This document shows, in pieces, positions 52,691-61,469 of a DNA stretch of 64,000 nucleotides. The stretch lies in NCBI GenBank assembly GCA_963709775.1, contig CAVPXS010000001.1, positions 124,001 to 188,000 on the forward strand, in the 5' to 3' direction. The stretch comes from Salinimicrobium sp963709775 (lineage in GTDB: Bacteria > Bacteroidota > Bacteroidia > Flavobacteriales > Flavobacteriaceae). Position 1 is the stretch's first letter, and each line of letters begins with the position of its first letter. The notes under the pieces were generated by a model, which saw nothing but the letters and a program-made list of their open reading frames with translations, did no database searches and was not told where the DNA came from. The position numbers and the translations under genes were made by a program.

Positions 52691-53377
52691 ATGAAGATCA
52701 AGATCCTTGGCACCCGCGGAAAAATTGAACCCAAAGCTGAAAATTATGTAAATCATACAGGTTTCCTGCTCGACGACAAGATCCTTATAGATGTTGGCGA
52801 GCCGAATTATTTGGAATACAAACCTGAAGCCATAGTCTTTACCCATTTTCACCCGGACCATGCCTTCTTTGTTCCAGATAAAGAAAAATTTGATCCTAAT
52901 ATTCCCCTTTTTGGACCCGAAGCTCATGAGCTCATTCCAAAGCTTCAGGTGATCTCCAAGAAATTTGAACTGGAAGGCTACAGCTTCACTCCTATTCCTG
53001 TAATTCATGCTTTAAGACTGAAGTCTCTTGGATACATCATCCAAAAAGGGCAAAAAAGGATCTTCATTACCGGCGACGTCGCGTGGATAGAAAAAGCTAA
53101 CCTTAAAGATTTGCCTCCACTGGATCTGGTGATAACTGAAGCCACTTTCATCCATAAAGGCGGCAGAATAAACCGAAAGAAAGATCGCATTTTCGGCCAC
53201 ACAGGAGTACCCGATCTTATTCGACTGCTGAGTCCGCACACAAAGAAGATCGCTTTTTGCCACTACGGCGAATGGTTCTTTGAAAATTCTCCTGAAGAAA
53301 GTAAGAAGCAGATAAAATCACTTGAAGAGGATGTTGAGCTTATTCCCACGCAAGATGGAATGGAGCTGGAAGTTTAA
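52691..53377 (+). CDS. MBL-fold metallo-hydrolase
   Basis: A 228-residue metallo-beta-lactamase-fold protein: IVFTHFHPDHAFFVP near residue 49 is the HxHxDH zinc motif, followed by ITGDVAWIEKA near residue 118 with the bridging Asp, and KIAFCHYGEWFF near residue 188 with the last His. Close to UlaG/beta-CASP-less hydrolases such as RNase Z-like or lactonase proteins; substrate unknown. Its 3' end overlaps the DUF72 gene by 4 bases in convergent orientation. Confidence 0.85.
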   Translation: MKIKILGTRGKIEPKAENYVNHTGFLLDDKILIDVGEPNYLEYKPEAIVFTHFHPDHAFFVPDKEKFDPNIPLFGPEAHELIPKLQVISKKFELEGYSFTPIPVIHALRLKSLGYIIQKGQKRIFITGDVAWIEKANLKDLPPLDLVITEATFIHKGGRINRKKDRIFGHTGVPDLIRLLSPHTKKIAFCHYGEWFFENSPEESKKQIKSLEEDVELIPTQDGMELEV

Positions 53378-54093
53378 TTCTCCAACATCTTCCGAAGTTG
53401 TTTTGCATTTTCGGGAGCATTGGCGTGGATGTCATTATTAAAATAAATATAGATCTCCTTTAAACCTGAATTCCTTATCATGTGTGCCCATTCCTTTAAT
53501 TCATCTATAGAATAATAGTAATCATACCATTTTTTACCTTTTCCGTGGAAGCGCAGGTAACCTGTTTCTGAAGTTGTGATCATTTCTTCAGGAAAACGGG
53601 GGCTGGAAATAGCACAGAAAATTACATTTTGCTTTCTCAACAAAGCGTAAACCTCTTCATCATACCAGCTCTCGTGTCGAAATTCAATGACATTATTTAC
53701 CCTTTTATCGAAAAGCTTTATAAAATCCAGCAGCTTTTCATCATTGCGATGCACACTTGGCGGCAACTGCCACAGTAAATTTCCAAGCTTGTTACCCATA
53801 ATGCCTGAGGTAGTGTTGAAATTCCCCACACTTTCCTCTACGTCATTCAGCTTTTTCATGTGGGTAATATAGCGACTGCCCTTGAGCGTAAACTTAAAAT
53901 CTTCGGGCACAGTATCCCGCCACTTCTCAACCGTTTTGTCCTGCGGGAATCTGTAAAAAGTACTGTTTATTTCTACGGTATTAAATTCTCCAGAATAATG
54001 GTCCAGCCAATTCTTTTGAGCGAGTTTTTCAGGATAGAATTTCCCTCTCCAGTCCCTGTAATTCCATCCGGAACACCCTATATATATTTTCAT
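53374..54093 (-). CDS. DUF72 domain protein
   Basis: About 239 residues from the ATG at 54093 (MKIYIGCSGWNYRDWRGKFY), the family start, with FNTVEINSTFYRFPQDKTVE near residue 36, RYITHMKKL, and VIEFRHESWYDEEVYALL near residue 131, then GYLRFHGKGKKWYDYYY. TIM-barrel-like DUF72 (YecE) proteins have no settled function. The start overlaps the last 4 bases of the Fpg/Nei gene, so it belongs to that transcript; a link to DNA repair is only suggested by this pairing. Confidence 0.88.
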   Translation of the reverse strand: MKIYIGCSGWNYRDWRGKFYPEKLAQKNWLDHYSGEFNTVEINSTFYRFPQDKTVEKWRDTVPEDFKFTLKGSRYITHMKKLNDVEESVGNFNTTSGIMGNKLGNLLWQLPPSVHRNDEKLLDFIKLFDKRVNNVIEFRHESWYDEEVYALLRKQNVIFCAISSPRFPEEMITTSETGYLRFHGKGKKWYDYYYSIDELKEWAHMIRNSGLKEIYIYFNNDIHANAPENAKQLRKMLEN

Positions 54094-54875
54094 TTTTCCT
54101 CTTTTTGACAGGATGGGCAAAAGTATGTGCTCCTTCCCGAAACTTTAATTTGTTTGATCTTTCCTTTACAAGCCGGGCAATCCTCGCCCTCTTTTCTATG
54201 TTTAATTAGGTAAGAATCCGGGAAATCCTCCCGCACCCCTTCTTTCTCTATAGCTTTTTCCAGCACTTTCTTCATCTTCTTAAAAAGCTGTTTTTTATCC
54301 TTTTCTGAAATTGCATTTGTCTTTGTCTTTGGATGTATTTTACACTGGTAAAGCATTTCATCTGAATATAAATTACCAATGCCGGCGAGAACATGCTGGT
54401 CTGTGAGGACTCCTTTAATGCTTCCGGTTTTATCTTGCAGCAACTCAAGAAATTCCTTTTCAGTTAATTCTAATGCATCCTTTCCTATTTCCTGACTCTC
54501 CCTGAAATCTTCCAAATCTTCAGCAATAAAAAGCTTCCCTAATTTTCTTTGGGATAAATAAGCCAGATGATCATTGTCTTCAAATGAAAAAACTACGCGG
54601 GAATATTTCGGCGGATCCTGGTTTTTGTAGTACTCGATCTTTCCTGTCATTCCAAAATGCATCACCAAAGCCTTGTCGCCGGTAGTTTCAATAAGTAAGT
54701 ACTTCCCCAGCCTAATACCATTTTTAAATTTCTTCCCTTTAAATGCTTTAATGAATTCTTCTTTTGGGGATTGCAGGCTACCTGTGTGTAAAAATTCAAT
54801 AGCTGTAATTTTTTTATGAAGTGAAGTGGCGTTGAGATAATCTTTGAAAAGAGAAATTTCGGGTAGTTCTGGCAT
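54090..54875 (-). CDS. formamidopyrimidine-DNA glycosylase family protein (Fpg/Nei)
   Basis: Base-excision repair glycosylase/lyase. The 261-residue protein starts MPELPEISLFKDYL, where the processed Pro1 and Glu2 are catalytic, followed by LVMHFGMTGKIEYY near residue 71, the helix-two-turn-helix KGVLTDQHVLAGIGNLYSDE near residue 154, and a C-terminal zinc finger DCPACKGKIKQIKVSGRSTY then FCPSCQ. All catalytic and zinc residues are present. MutM and Nei cannot be told apart with certainty by eye. The next gene (DUF72) overlaps by 4 bases. Confidence 0.92.
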   Translation of the reverse strand: MPELPEISLFKDYLNATSLHKKITAIEFLHTGSLQSPKEEFIKAFKGKKFKNGIRLGKYLLIETTGDKALVMHFGMTGKIEYYKNQDPPKYSRVVFSFEDNDHLAYLSQRKLGKLFIAEDLEDFRESQEIGKDALELTEKEFLELLQDKTGSIKGVLTDQHVLAGIGNLYSDEMLYQCKIHPKTKTNAISEKDKKQLFKKMKKVLEKAIEKEGVREDFPDSYLIKHRKEGEDCPACKGKIKQIKVSGRSTYFCPSCQKEEK

Positions 54876-55041
54876 AGTCGTTGTTTTTTATAGCTTCCTC
54901 AAATTACTTAAAATCAACCTAACACTTCATTTTTTATGAAAAGTTTCAAAGAATTCAATTTGAGAATTTCTAATTTATGGAGGCAGGTACAAATAAGAAA
55001 TATGCACAGATCATTGAGAACAACATTAGCTTTATTATATC

Positions 55042-55689
55042 ATGCTGCCTTTGCTGGCAGGGAACTGGAGCTGTGCTGCAAAAAAAGATATGGAAGAAAA
55101 AAAGGTCGTTTACCAGGGCAACAAAATCATTCCCGAAAGTATTTTGAATGAGGCAAAGATCGCGCTCTCCTATTACCCCGAACTTAAAGATGTGGAAATC
55201 GAATTCAAGTTCAAAGACAACATAAAAAAATCTTTTATGCAGGCCCAGCCTGAAAAAGCGAACTTGTTCAAAGGGAAAAATGACCGCACCTACAACATCT
55301 TTATGAGCAGTAAATTCCTGATCGAAAAAGAAGAATTTTCGATGGCCGATGTTCCGTCTGATGTTCTTATTGGCTGGTTAGGCCATGAACTGGGGCACAT
55401 CATGGATTACCGCGACAAATCGGCCATGGGATTGGTTATCTTCGGATTGAGGTATATTACTTCTGACAATTATATTAAAGATGCGGAGCGTGCTGCAGAT
55501 ACTTATGCGGTAAACAGCGGAATGGGAGACTACATCCTCGCAACCAAAGATTTTATTCTCAACCACTCTCACCTTTCAGATTCCTATAAGCAAAGGATCG
55601 CCCGCCTGTATCTCTCTCCTGAAGAAATTATCGTCCTCGTAAATAAGCTCGAAGAAAAACTGGAAGAAGCTGAAGAAGAGGAAAGCTAA
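55042..55689 (+). CDS. putative zinc metalloprotease (HExxH), start uncertain
   Basis: 215 residues from the ATG at 55042. The core is LIGWLGHELGHIMDYRDKSA near residue 109, an HExxH zinc motif, followed by DAERAADTYAVNSGM with the likely third ligand Glu. The C-terminus is Glu-rich. The present N-terminus (MLPLLAGNWSCAAKK) looks like the tail of a lipoprotein signal: an upstream frame from 54936 or 55002 encodes MHRSLRTTLALLY, and removing the single C at 55041 would join it to give a hydrophobic signal ending at a Cys. So this is probably a lipoprotein or exported protease with a possible +1 error near its start. Substrate unknown. Confidence 0.72.
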   Translation: MLPLLAGNWSCAAKKDMEEKKVVYQGNKIIPESILNEAKIALSYYPELKDVEIEFKFKDNIKKSFMQAQPEKANLFKGKNDRTYNIFMSSKFLIEKEEFSMADVPSDVLIGWLGHELGHIMDYRDKSAMGLVIFGLRYITSDNYIKDAERAADTYAVNSGMGDYILATKDFILNHSHLSDSYKQRIARLYLSPEEIIVLVNKLEEKLEEAEEEES

Positions 55690-55790
55690 TCAATGTTTAA
55701 GGCGTAAGGTCTAATGTTTAATGGATACTACCGCAACAGCCCGTCTTTACTTCTCTAAAAGTTAGAATTTGGTGCTTAATTGTTTATTGC

Positions 55791-57323
55791 TTATTGATCA
55801 GTACTCATTGATCGCACGAATTCCTCCCACTGAGCAAATTTTTCTTCCTTCATCACCTTCTCCATTTTCACCTGTCCGCCTTTCTTTTTATTGGCGGCGC
55901 TCCACCCGGTAAACATTTCCGGTGAAACCTTTACCACTTCCACCCCTTTTAAGGCTTTACTTCGGGCTACCCCATAATTCTTGTTAGCATCCTGCAGGGC
56001 TTTGTCCAGGGATTCTGCCAGTTTCTTTTCATCAATTTCTGCTTCAGTTCCCAGGTACCATTTGTGGATGTATTCGCCATTCTTTTTTACGGCAGCCACT
56101 GTAAATTCCGGAATTGTAATATTGAACTTCTCCTCCATCTCTTTTACAGCCTCATTCATTTTATTGACCGACAATTGAGAACCTACCACATTCAGGAAGA
56201 ATTTTGTCCTGCCCGTTATTCGAATCTCCAGGCGCTCAACATCTGTGAATTTCACGGTGTCTCCAATAACGTAACGCCATGCGCCCGAAACTGTACTTAT
56301 CAAGAGCACATAATCTTTTTCGGGTTCTACTTTATCCAAAGGCACCACGGGAGCTTCAGATTTTACAGATCCATCTTCGGTTATATATTCAGGTTTAAAA
56401 GGAACAAACTCAAAATAGATCCCATTGTCAACGACTAACTGCATTGAACGGGTTTCGGGACGGGCCTGGAAAGCCATAAATCCTTCAGAAGCAAGATAAG
56501 TATCTATCACCACCAACGGGGAGGCAACCAGTTTCTCAAAAGCCTTTTCATAAGGTTCAAAAGCTACTCCTCCAGTGGTATATACCAGCAGGTTTGGCCA
56601 GATCTCGTGAATGTTCTTTGCATTATGGAATTCCAGGATCTTCTTGATCATCAATTCTGTCCAGGATGGAATACCCGACATCGCACCTATATCCCAGTTC
56701 TTAGCCTCTTTTGCGATCTCTAAAACCCGCTTATCCCAATCTTCTATCTGGGAAATCTCAACTCCGGGCTTATAAAAATTCCTGAACCAAAAAGGAATAT
56801 TACTTGCGCTAATTCCGCTTATCTCCCCTTCCTCATGATCCTCAACCTTATTAAGATCTGTAGAACTGCCCAGCATCATGATCTCTTTCTGAAAAAAATC
56901 TGAAGGCAGATCATAATTCGCGAGGGAACCTACCTGCTTTATCCCGGTTTGGCGAATTGCTTCTACCATGTCTTCGGTAACCGGAATCCTTTTGCTCGAC
57001 TTTCCGGTAGTGCCCGAGCTCAGGGCAAAATAGGGAGGCTTTCCGGGCCAGGTAATATTTTCTTCCCCTTCATGCATCCTGCTCCACCATTCTTCATTGA
57101 TCTTATTGTAGTCAAAAATGGGAATTCGGCTGGAAAATTCTGCCTTTATGTCATCAGATTCAAGGATCTCATCAAATTTATAATGCTTTCCAAAGGCTGT
57201 GTTTTTTGCCTTTTTAAGCAGGCCTCTTAGCACCTCCACCTGGGCTTCATCGGGTTTTGGTTGAGAAGTCACGGCATCCCGTGCCTGTATAAGTCCTTTT
57301 ATGATCGATCCTATTACTGCCAT
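55791..57323 (-). CDS. GH3 family protein (acyl-acid amido synthetase-like)
   Basis: About 510 residues from the ATG at 57323 (MAVIGSIIKGLIQARDAVTS); an ATG at 57359 is in frame but less likely. ATP-binding motifs: PPYFALSSGTTGKSSKRIPV near residue 97, VYTTGGVAFEPYEKAF near residue 263, and YVLLISTVSGAWRYVIGDTV near residue 342. GH3 enzymes adenylate carboxylic acids and join them to amino acids; plant members act on auxin and jasmonate, bacterial ones have no fixed role. Monocistronic. Confidence 0.87.
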   Translation of the reverse strand: MAVIGSIIKGLIQARDAVTSQPKPDEAQVEVLRGLLKKAKNTAFGKHYKFDEILESDDIKAEFSSRIPIFDYNKINEEWWSRMHEGEENITWPGKPPYFALSSGTTGKSSKRIPVTEDMVEAIRQTGIKQVGSLANYDLPSDFFQKEIMMLGSSTDLNKVEDHEEGEISGISASNIPFWFRNFYKPGVEISQIEDWDKRVLEIAKEAKNWDIGAMSGIPSWTELMIKKILEFHNAKNIHEIWPNLLVYTTGGVAFEPYEKAFEKLVASPLVVIDTYLASEGFMAFQARPETRSMQLVVDNGIYFEFVPFKPEYITEDGSVKSEAPVVPLDKVEPEKDYVLLISTVSGAWRYVIGDTVKFTDVERLEIRITGRTKFFLNVVGSQLSVNKMNEAVKEMEEKFNITIPEFTVAAVKKNGEYIHKWYLGTEAEIDEKKLAESLDKALQDANKNYGVARSKALKGVEVVKVSPEMFTGWSAANKKKGGQVKMEKVMKEEKFAQWEEFVRSMSTDQ

Positions 57324-57479
57324 TGTTTGAAGTTTGGCTGAAATTACTGAAAAGGTCATTAACGGCCCGAAATGCAGGTTTGAATTATCAAGATTTTAAC
57401 CTTTTTATCCCTGAAGTTTTTGCCTGAAAAACTTCGGAAAAAAACTTTCTTATTTTGACATTTTTGAGACCTTAGCCCC

Positions 57480-57713
57480 ATGGATCTTAAACCTGATTAT
57501 AAAGCTCTGTTAGACCTCGCCCATGCCAAGATGCATTTTGGCAAATATAAGGGCCGCTACCTTTCAGAACTACCTGAATTTTACCTGGTTTGGTTTAGAC
57601 AACAGGGATTTCCGAAGGGAAAAACAGGAGATCAACTTCAACAGGTGCTGGATATAAAGGTGAACGGGATGGAGGACATTCTTAGGACAATTAGAAGAAA
57701 ATATCCCAGATAG
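57480..57713 (+). CDS. DUF3820 family protein
   Basis: A 77-residue protein: KMHFGKYKGRYLSELPEFYL near residue 17 and WFRQQGFPKGKTGDQLQQVL match DUF3820. Some members look like parts of exonuclease-type proteins; function unknown. The ATG is directly preceded by a half copy of the recurrent palindrome (catttttgagacc at 57459-57471), so its leader is very short. Confidence 0.85.
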   Translation: MDLKPDYKALLDLAHAKMHFGKYKGRYLSELPEFYLVWFRQQGFPKGKTGDQLQQVLDIKVNGMEDILRTIRRKYPR

Positions 57714-57849
57714 GTGATTTTAAGGGCTTTTTGAACGCTTCTAAACCCTTAAAGTTTTGCTAACATATTCTCCGGCAAATGGTTCCTTTTTCTTTTCTTC
57801 TTTGTAATTTAGCGCCCTGAATAAAAAGACGCAAAAACACCTCTCAAAA

Positions 57850-59487
57850 ATGGCTGAAACCAAGTATATCTTTGTCACCGGCGGCGTTTCCTCCTCGCTT
57901 GGAAAAGGCATTATCGCTGCTTCCCTGGCAAAATTACTGCAAGCGCGCGGGTACAAAACCACTATTCAGAAACTGGATCCCTACATCAATGTTGACCCCG
58001 GAACTTTAAACCCTTACGAGCACGGCGAATGCTATGTGACCGAAGATGGTGCCGAGACAGATCTTGATTTGGGGCATTATGAAAGATTCCTCAATGTAAA
58101 TACCTCCCAGGCAAACAATGTTACCACGGGTCGTATTTACCAAAGTGTAATTGAAAAAGAGCGCCGCGGGGAATTTTTGGGAAAGACCGTACAGGTTATT
58201 CCTCATATTACTAATGAGATTAAGGAGCGCGTTCAGCTTTTAGGAAAGAATCATGAGTACGATATTGTAATTACCGAGATTGGTGGTACAGTGGGGGATA
58301 TTGAATCCCTGCCGTATATTGAAGCAGTACGACAGTTAAAATGGGAATTGGGAGATGACAATGCACTGGTGATTCACCTTACGCTTGTCCCCTATCTTTC
58401 GGCTGCCGGCGAACTCAAAACAAAGCCCACACAGCATAGCGTTAAAACCCTCATGGAAAGCGGACTTAGAGCCGATATCCTGGTATGCCGCACAGAACAT
58501 GAACTCTCTGACGATATAAGAAGAAAGCTGGCCTTGTTTTGCAACGTGAAGCAGGAAGCAGTTATCCAATCTATTGATGCGTCCACAATTTATGACGTAC
58601 CGAATATGATGCTGGAGGAAGGCCTTGACAAAGTTACGCTGAAGAAATTAAATCTACCCGATGACACCACTCCAGATCTTACGCAGTGGAATGAGTTTTT
58701 AAAGCGACACAAAAATCCTAAACACGAAGTCACCATAGGTCTTATTGGAAAGTATGTGGAACTTCAGGATTCATATAAATCTATTCTTGAAGCCTTTATT
58801 CACGCAGGTGCTGCCAATGAGGTGAAGGTAAATATTGAAAGCATACATTCAGAATTTATCAATGAGAGCACAATCCAAAATAAGATATCTCACCTGGATG
58901 GAATTTTGGTAGCCCCAGGTTTTGGGGAACGTGGCATCGAGGGTAAAATAGATGCTGTGCGTTTTGCGAGAGAAAACAAGTTACCCTTTTTAGGTATATG
59001 CCTCGGAATGCAAATGGCAGTTATTGAATTCGCCCGCAATGTGCTGCAACTCAAAAATGCGAATTCTACCGAAATGGATTCTACTACCCCGCATCCCGTC
59101 ATTGACCTTATGGAGGAACAAAAAGAAGTTACTCATATGGGCGGCAGTATGCGACTGGGATCCTGGGAGTGTTCTTTAAAGGAAGATTCTATTGCCAGGG
59201 AAGTTTATGGTAAGAGCCAGATCTTTGAAAGACACCGTCACCGTTATGAATACAACAACCGTTATGCTCCCCAAATGGAGTCACACGGTTTGAAAAGCAC
59301 AGGAGTAAACCCGAAAACAAACCTGGTTGAGATCATTGAAGTTGAAGATCACCCCTGGTTTGTTGGCGTACAATATCACCCTGAATATAAAAGTACAGTG
59401 GCCTCGCCTCATCCACTTTTTATAGCTTTTATTAAAGCTGCAAAAGAATACTCACAGAAAAAAAAGAATGCCAGCCTGGCACAATAG
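57850..59487 (+). CDS. pyrG: CTP synthase
   Basis: Makes CTP from UTP, ATP and glutamine. The 545-residue protein opens with KYIFVTGGVSSSLGKGIIAA (P-loop of the amidoligase domain), has DPYINVDPGTLNPYEHGECY near residue 41 and EIGGTVGDIESLPYIEAV near residue 140, then a class I glutamine amidotransferase domain with PFLGICLGMQMAVIE (nucleophile Cys near residue 382) and GVQYHPEYKS (His and Glu near residue 516). Length is normal. yidC follows after 65 bases, the usual flavobacterial order. Confidence 0.98.
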   Translation: MAETKYIFVTGGVSSSLGKGIIAASLAKLLQARGYKTTIQKLDPYINVDPGTLNPYEHGECYVTEDGAETDLDLGHYERFLNVNTSQANNVTTGRIYQSVIEKERRGEFLGKTVQVIPHITNEIKERVQLLGKNHEYDIVITEIGGTVGDIESLPYIEAVRQLKWELGDDNALVIHLTLVPYLSAAGELKTKPTQHSVKTLMESGLRADILVCRTEHELSDDIRRKLALFCNVKQEAVIQSIDASTIYDVPNMMLEEGLDKVTLKKLNLPDDTTPDLTQWNEFLKRHKNPKHEVTIGLIGKYVELQDSYKSILEAFIHAGAANEVKVNIESIHSEFINESTIQNKISHLDGILVAPGFGERGIEGKIDAVRFARENKLPFLGICLGMQMAVIEFARNVLQLKNANSTEMDSTTPHPVIDLMEEQKEVTHMGGSMRLGSWECSLKEDSIAREVYGKSQIFERHRHRYEYNNRYAPQMESHGLKSTGVNPKTNLVEIIEVEDHPWFVGVQYHPEYKSTVASPHPLFIAFIKAAKEYSQKKKNASLAQ

Positions 59488-59552
59488 TCCTGTTTGGTCA
59501 CAATTTTGACTGGCAATGACAGCGGAACGGTCCGCGTTTATTATTTTTTAGA

Positions 59553-61391
59553 ATGGAAGAAAAAAAATTAGATATTAATTCTCTGATAGGTTTCCTTTTA
59601 ATTGGGGGAATCCTGCTATGGATGTTGTACATGAATCCTTCTGCTCCAGAAGTTGTGGAGGAACCGGTTACAGATGAAGTTGTAGTTACTCCAGATGAAC
59701 AGGAAGGACTTGCGCAATCTGAAATGATACAGGAAGCAGATTCTGCAGCCGTTGCTCGCGCAGCCAGCAGGTTGGGTGCTTTTGGATATTCGGCCACTTT
59801 ACCTTCGGCTACAGAGAATGAGACTTCGGTTGAGAACGACGTTCTTGCATTGAGCTTTTCAAACAAAGGCGGTTATCTTTCCGAAGCAAAGATGAAGAAC
59901 TACAAGACCTTTGATTCGATCCCTGTTTATCTTATCAAGGACAATAATGCCTCTCTAAATCTTACATTTACAACCAGTGATGGAAGGGTATTGAATACAA
60001 AAGATCTTTACTTTGAACCTACAGTGACCAAAAATGGAGAAAATACTGTTGTTTCCATGAAGTTAAAGGTCTCTCCCCAAGAATTCCTTGAATATCGATA
60101 CGTTCTGAAACCGGGAGAATACATGATGGATTTCACCATCCGCTCTCAGGGTCTTAGCGACGTCCTCAACCCATCAGATCCTGTCCTGCTTGACTGGAAA
60201 CTTAAGGGCTACAGGCATGCGAAAAGTATAACCTACGAAAACCGTTATACCAAACTTGTTTATGAATACGATGGCGGTGACGATGACGAGGTGAACGACG
60301 GAGAAGATGAAGAAATCGATATTTCCTACGTTGCCTATAAGCAGCATTTCTTCACCTCAATCCTTCTTACTGATACTCCTTTTGAAACCGGAAAGTTTAA
60401 GGCCGAAGACCTTGTAGAAGACGAGGAAGTAGATACTTTATACACTAAAGCCTTTGCCTCTACCCTGCCGCTGCAGCTTAATGGCGGGGAGCTTAATTAC
60501 AACATGAACTGGTACTATGGACCAAGTGATTACCAGCTCCTAAACGACTATGACAGGAATCTGGACGAAATCATACCACTAGGGTGGGGAATCTTTGGCT
60601 GGATCAACAGGTACGTGTTCATTCCTTTCTTCTCCTTTATCACCAATTATATGGGTTATGGGATTGCAATTATCGTTATGACCATTGCAATTAAACTGGT
60701 GCTTTCACCCGTTCAATACAAACAGTATTTGTCACAGGCCAAAATGAAGGTTTTAAGACCAGAAATTAATGAGCTGAATGAGAAGTATAAGGACAACGCA
60801 ATGAAAAAGCAGCAGGAAACTATGAAGCTGTACAGCAAGGCCGGTGCCAGTCCTATGAGCGGTTGTCTCCCTGCGTTGATGCAAATGCCGGTGTTTTATG
60901 CCTTATTCATGTTTTTTCCAAGTGCCTTCCAGCTGAGACAAAAGGATTTCTTGTGGGCCGATGACCTTTCAAGTTATGACAAGATAGCCGAATTGCCTTT
61001 TTACATTCCTTTCTATGGAGATCACGTGAGTTTATTCCCTATTCTTGCGTCCATTGCTATCTTCATTTATATGATGATGACAACCGGGCAAACCATGCAG
61101 AATGCCCAACAGCCGGGAATGCCCAACATGAAGTTCATTATGTATCTTTCCCCGCTCTTTATGTTGATCTTCTTCAACAACTTTGCGAGTGGGTTATCTC
61201 TGTATTATTTAGTTTCAAACCTTATTACCATTGGGATCATGCTCTTTATTAAACATTTTATCCTTGATGAGGAGAAGATACATGCAAGAATTCAGGAAAA
61301 TAAGAAGAAGCCTAAGAAACAGGGAAAATTTGCCCGGAAAATGCAGGAAATGATGGAGCAGGCAGAACAGCAAAAGAAAGGAAAGAAATAA
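59553..61391 (+). CDS. yidC: membrane protein insertase YidC
   Basis: Inserts proteins into the inner membrane with or without SecYEG. The 612-residue protein has an N-terminal membrane anchor (LIGFLLIGGILLWMLYM near residue 9), a large beta-rich periplasmic domain to about residue 340, then the conserved core: ITNYMGYGIAIIVMTIAIKL near residue 366, SPVQYKQYLSQAKMKVLRPE, SPMSGCLPALMQMPVFYALF near residue 435, and PLFMLIFFNNFASGLSLYY near residue 530. The C-terminal tail is strongly basic for ribosome contact. It ends ahead of a strong bidirectional terminator. Confidence 0.97.
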   Translation: MEEKKLDINSLIGFLLIGGILLWMLYMNPSAPEVVEEPVTDEVVVTPDEQEGLAQSEMIQEADSAAVARAASRLGAFGYSATLPSATENETSVENDVLALSFSNKGGYLSEAKMKNYKTFDSIPVYLIKDNNASLNLTFTTSDGRVLNTKDLYFEPTVTKNGENTVVSMKLKVSPQEFLEYRYVLKPGEYMMDFTIRSQGLSDVLNPSDPVLLDWKLKGYRHAKSITYENRYTKLVYEYDGGDDDEVNDGEDEEIDISYVAYKQHFFTSILLTDTPFETGKFKAEDLVEDEEVDTLYTKAFASTLPLQLNGGELNYNMNWYYGPSDYQLLNDYDRNLDEIIPLGWGIFGWINRYVFIPFFSFITNYMGYGIAIIVMTIAIKLVLSPVQYKQYLSQAKMKVLRPEINELNEKYKDNAMKKQQETMKLYSKAGASPMSGCLPALMQMPVFYALFMFFPSAFQLRQKDFLWADDLSSYDKIAELPFYIPFYGDHVSLFPILASIAIFIYMMMTTGQTMQNAQQPGMPNMKFIMYLSPLFMLIFFNNFASGLSLYYLVSNLITIGIMLFIKHFILDEEKIHARIQENKKKPKKQGKFARKMQEMMEQAEQQKKGKK

Positions 61392-61412
61392 TATTTCTTT
61401 TCCGCTAAATAA

Positions 61413-61446
61413 AAAGAAGAGCCCGGAAATATCCGGGCTCTTCTCA
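61413..61446. terminator. bidirectional intrinsic terminator
   Basis: agaagagcccgga / tccgggctcttct stem around aata at 61415-61444, between the convergent yidC and fasciclin genes. Confidence 0.88.
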
Positions 61447-61469
61447 TTTAACTAACCACTATTAATAAA

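Noticed and set aside
55690..55790. Remnant of an S23-type cassette, because aatgtttaag/aatgtttaat words resemble the arm at 15290
   Set aside because: Only 9-10 AT-rich bases match and no coding remnant is present.
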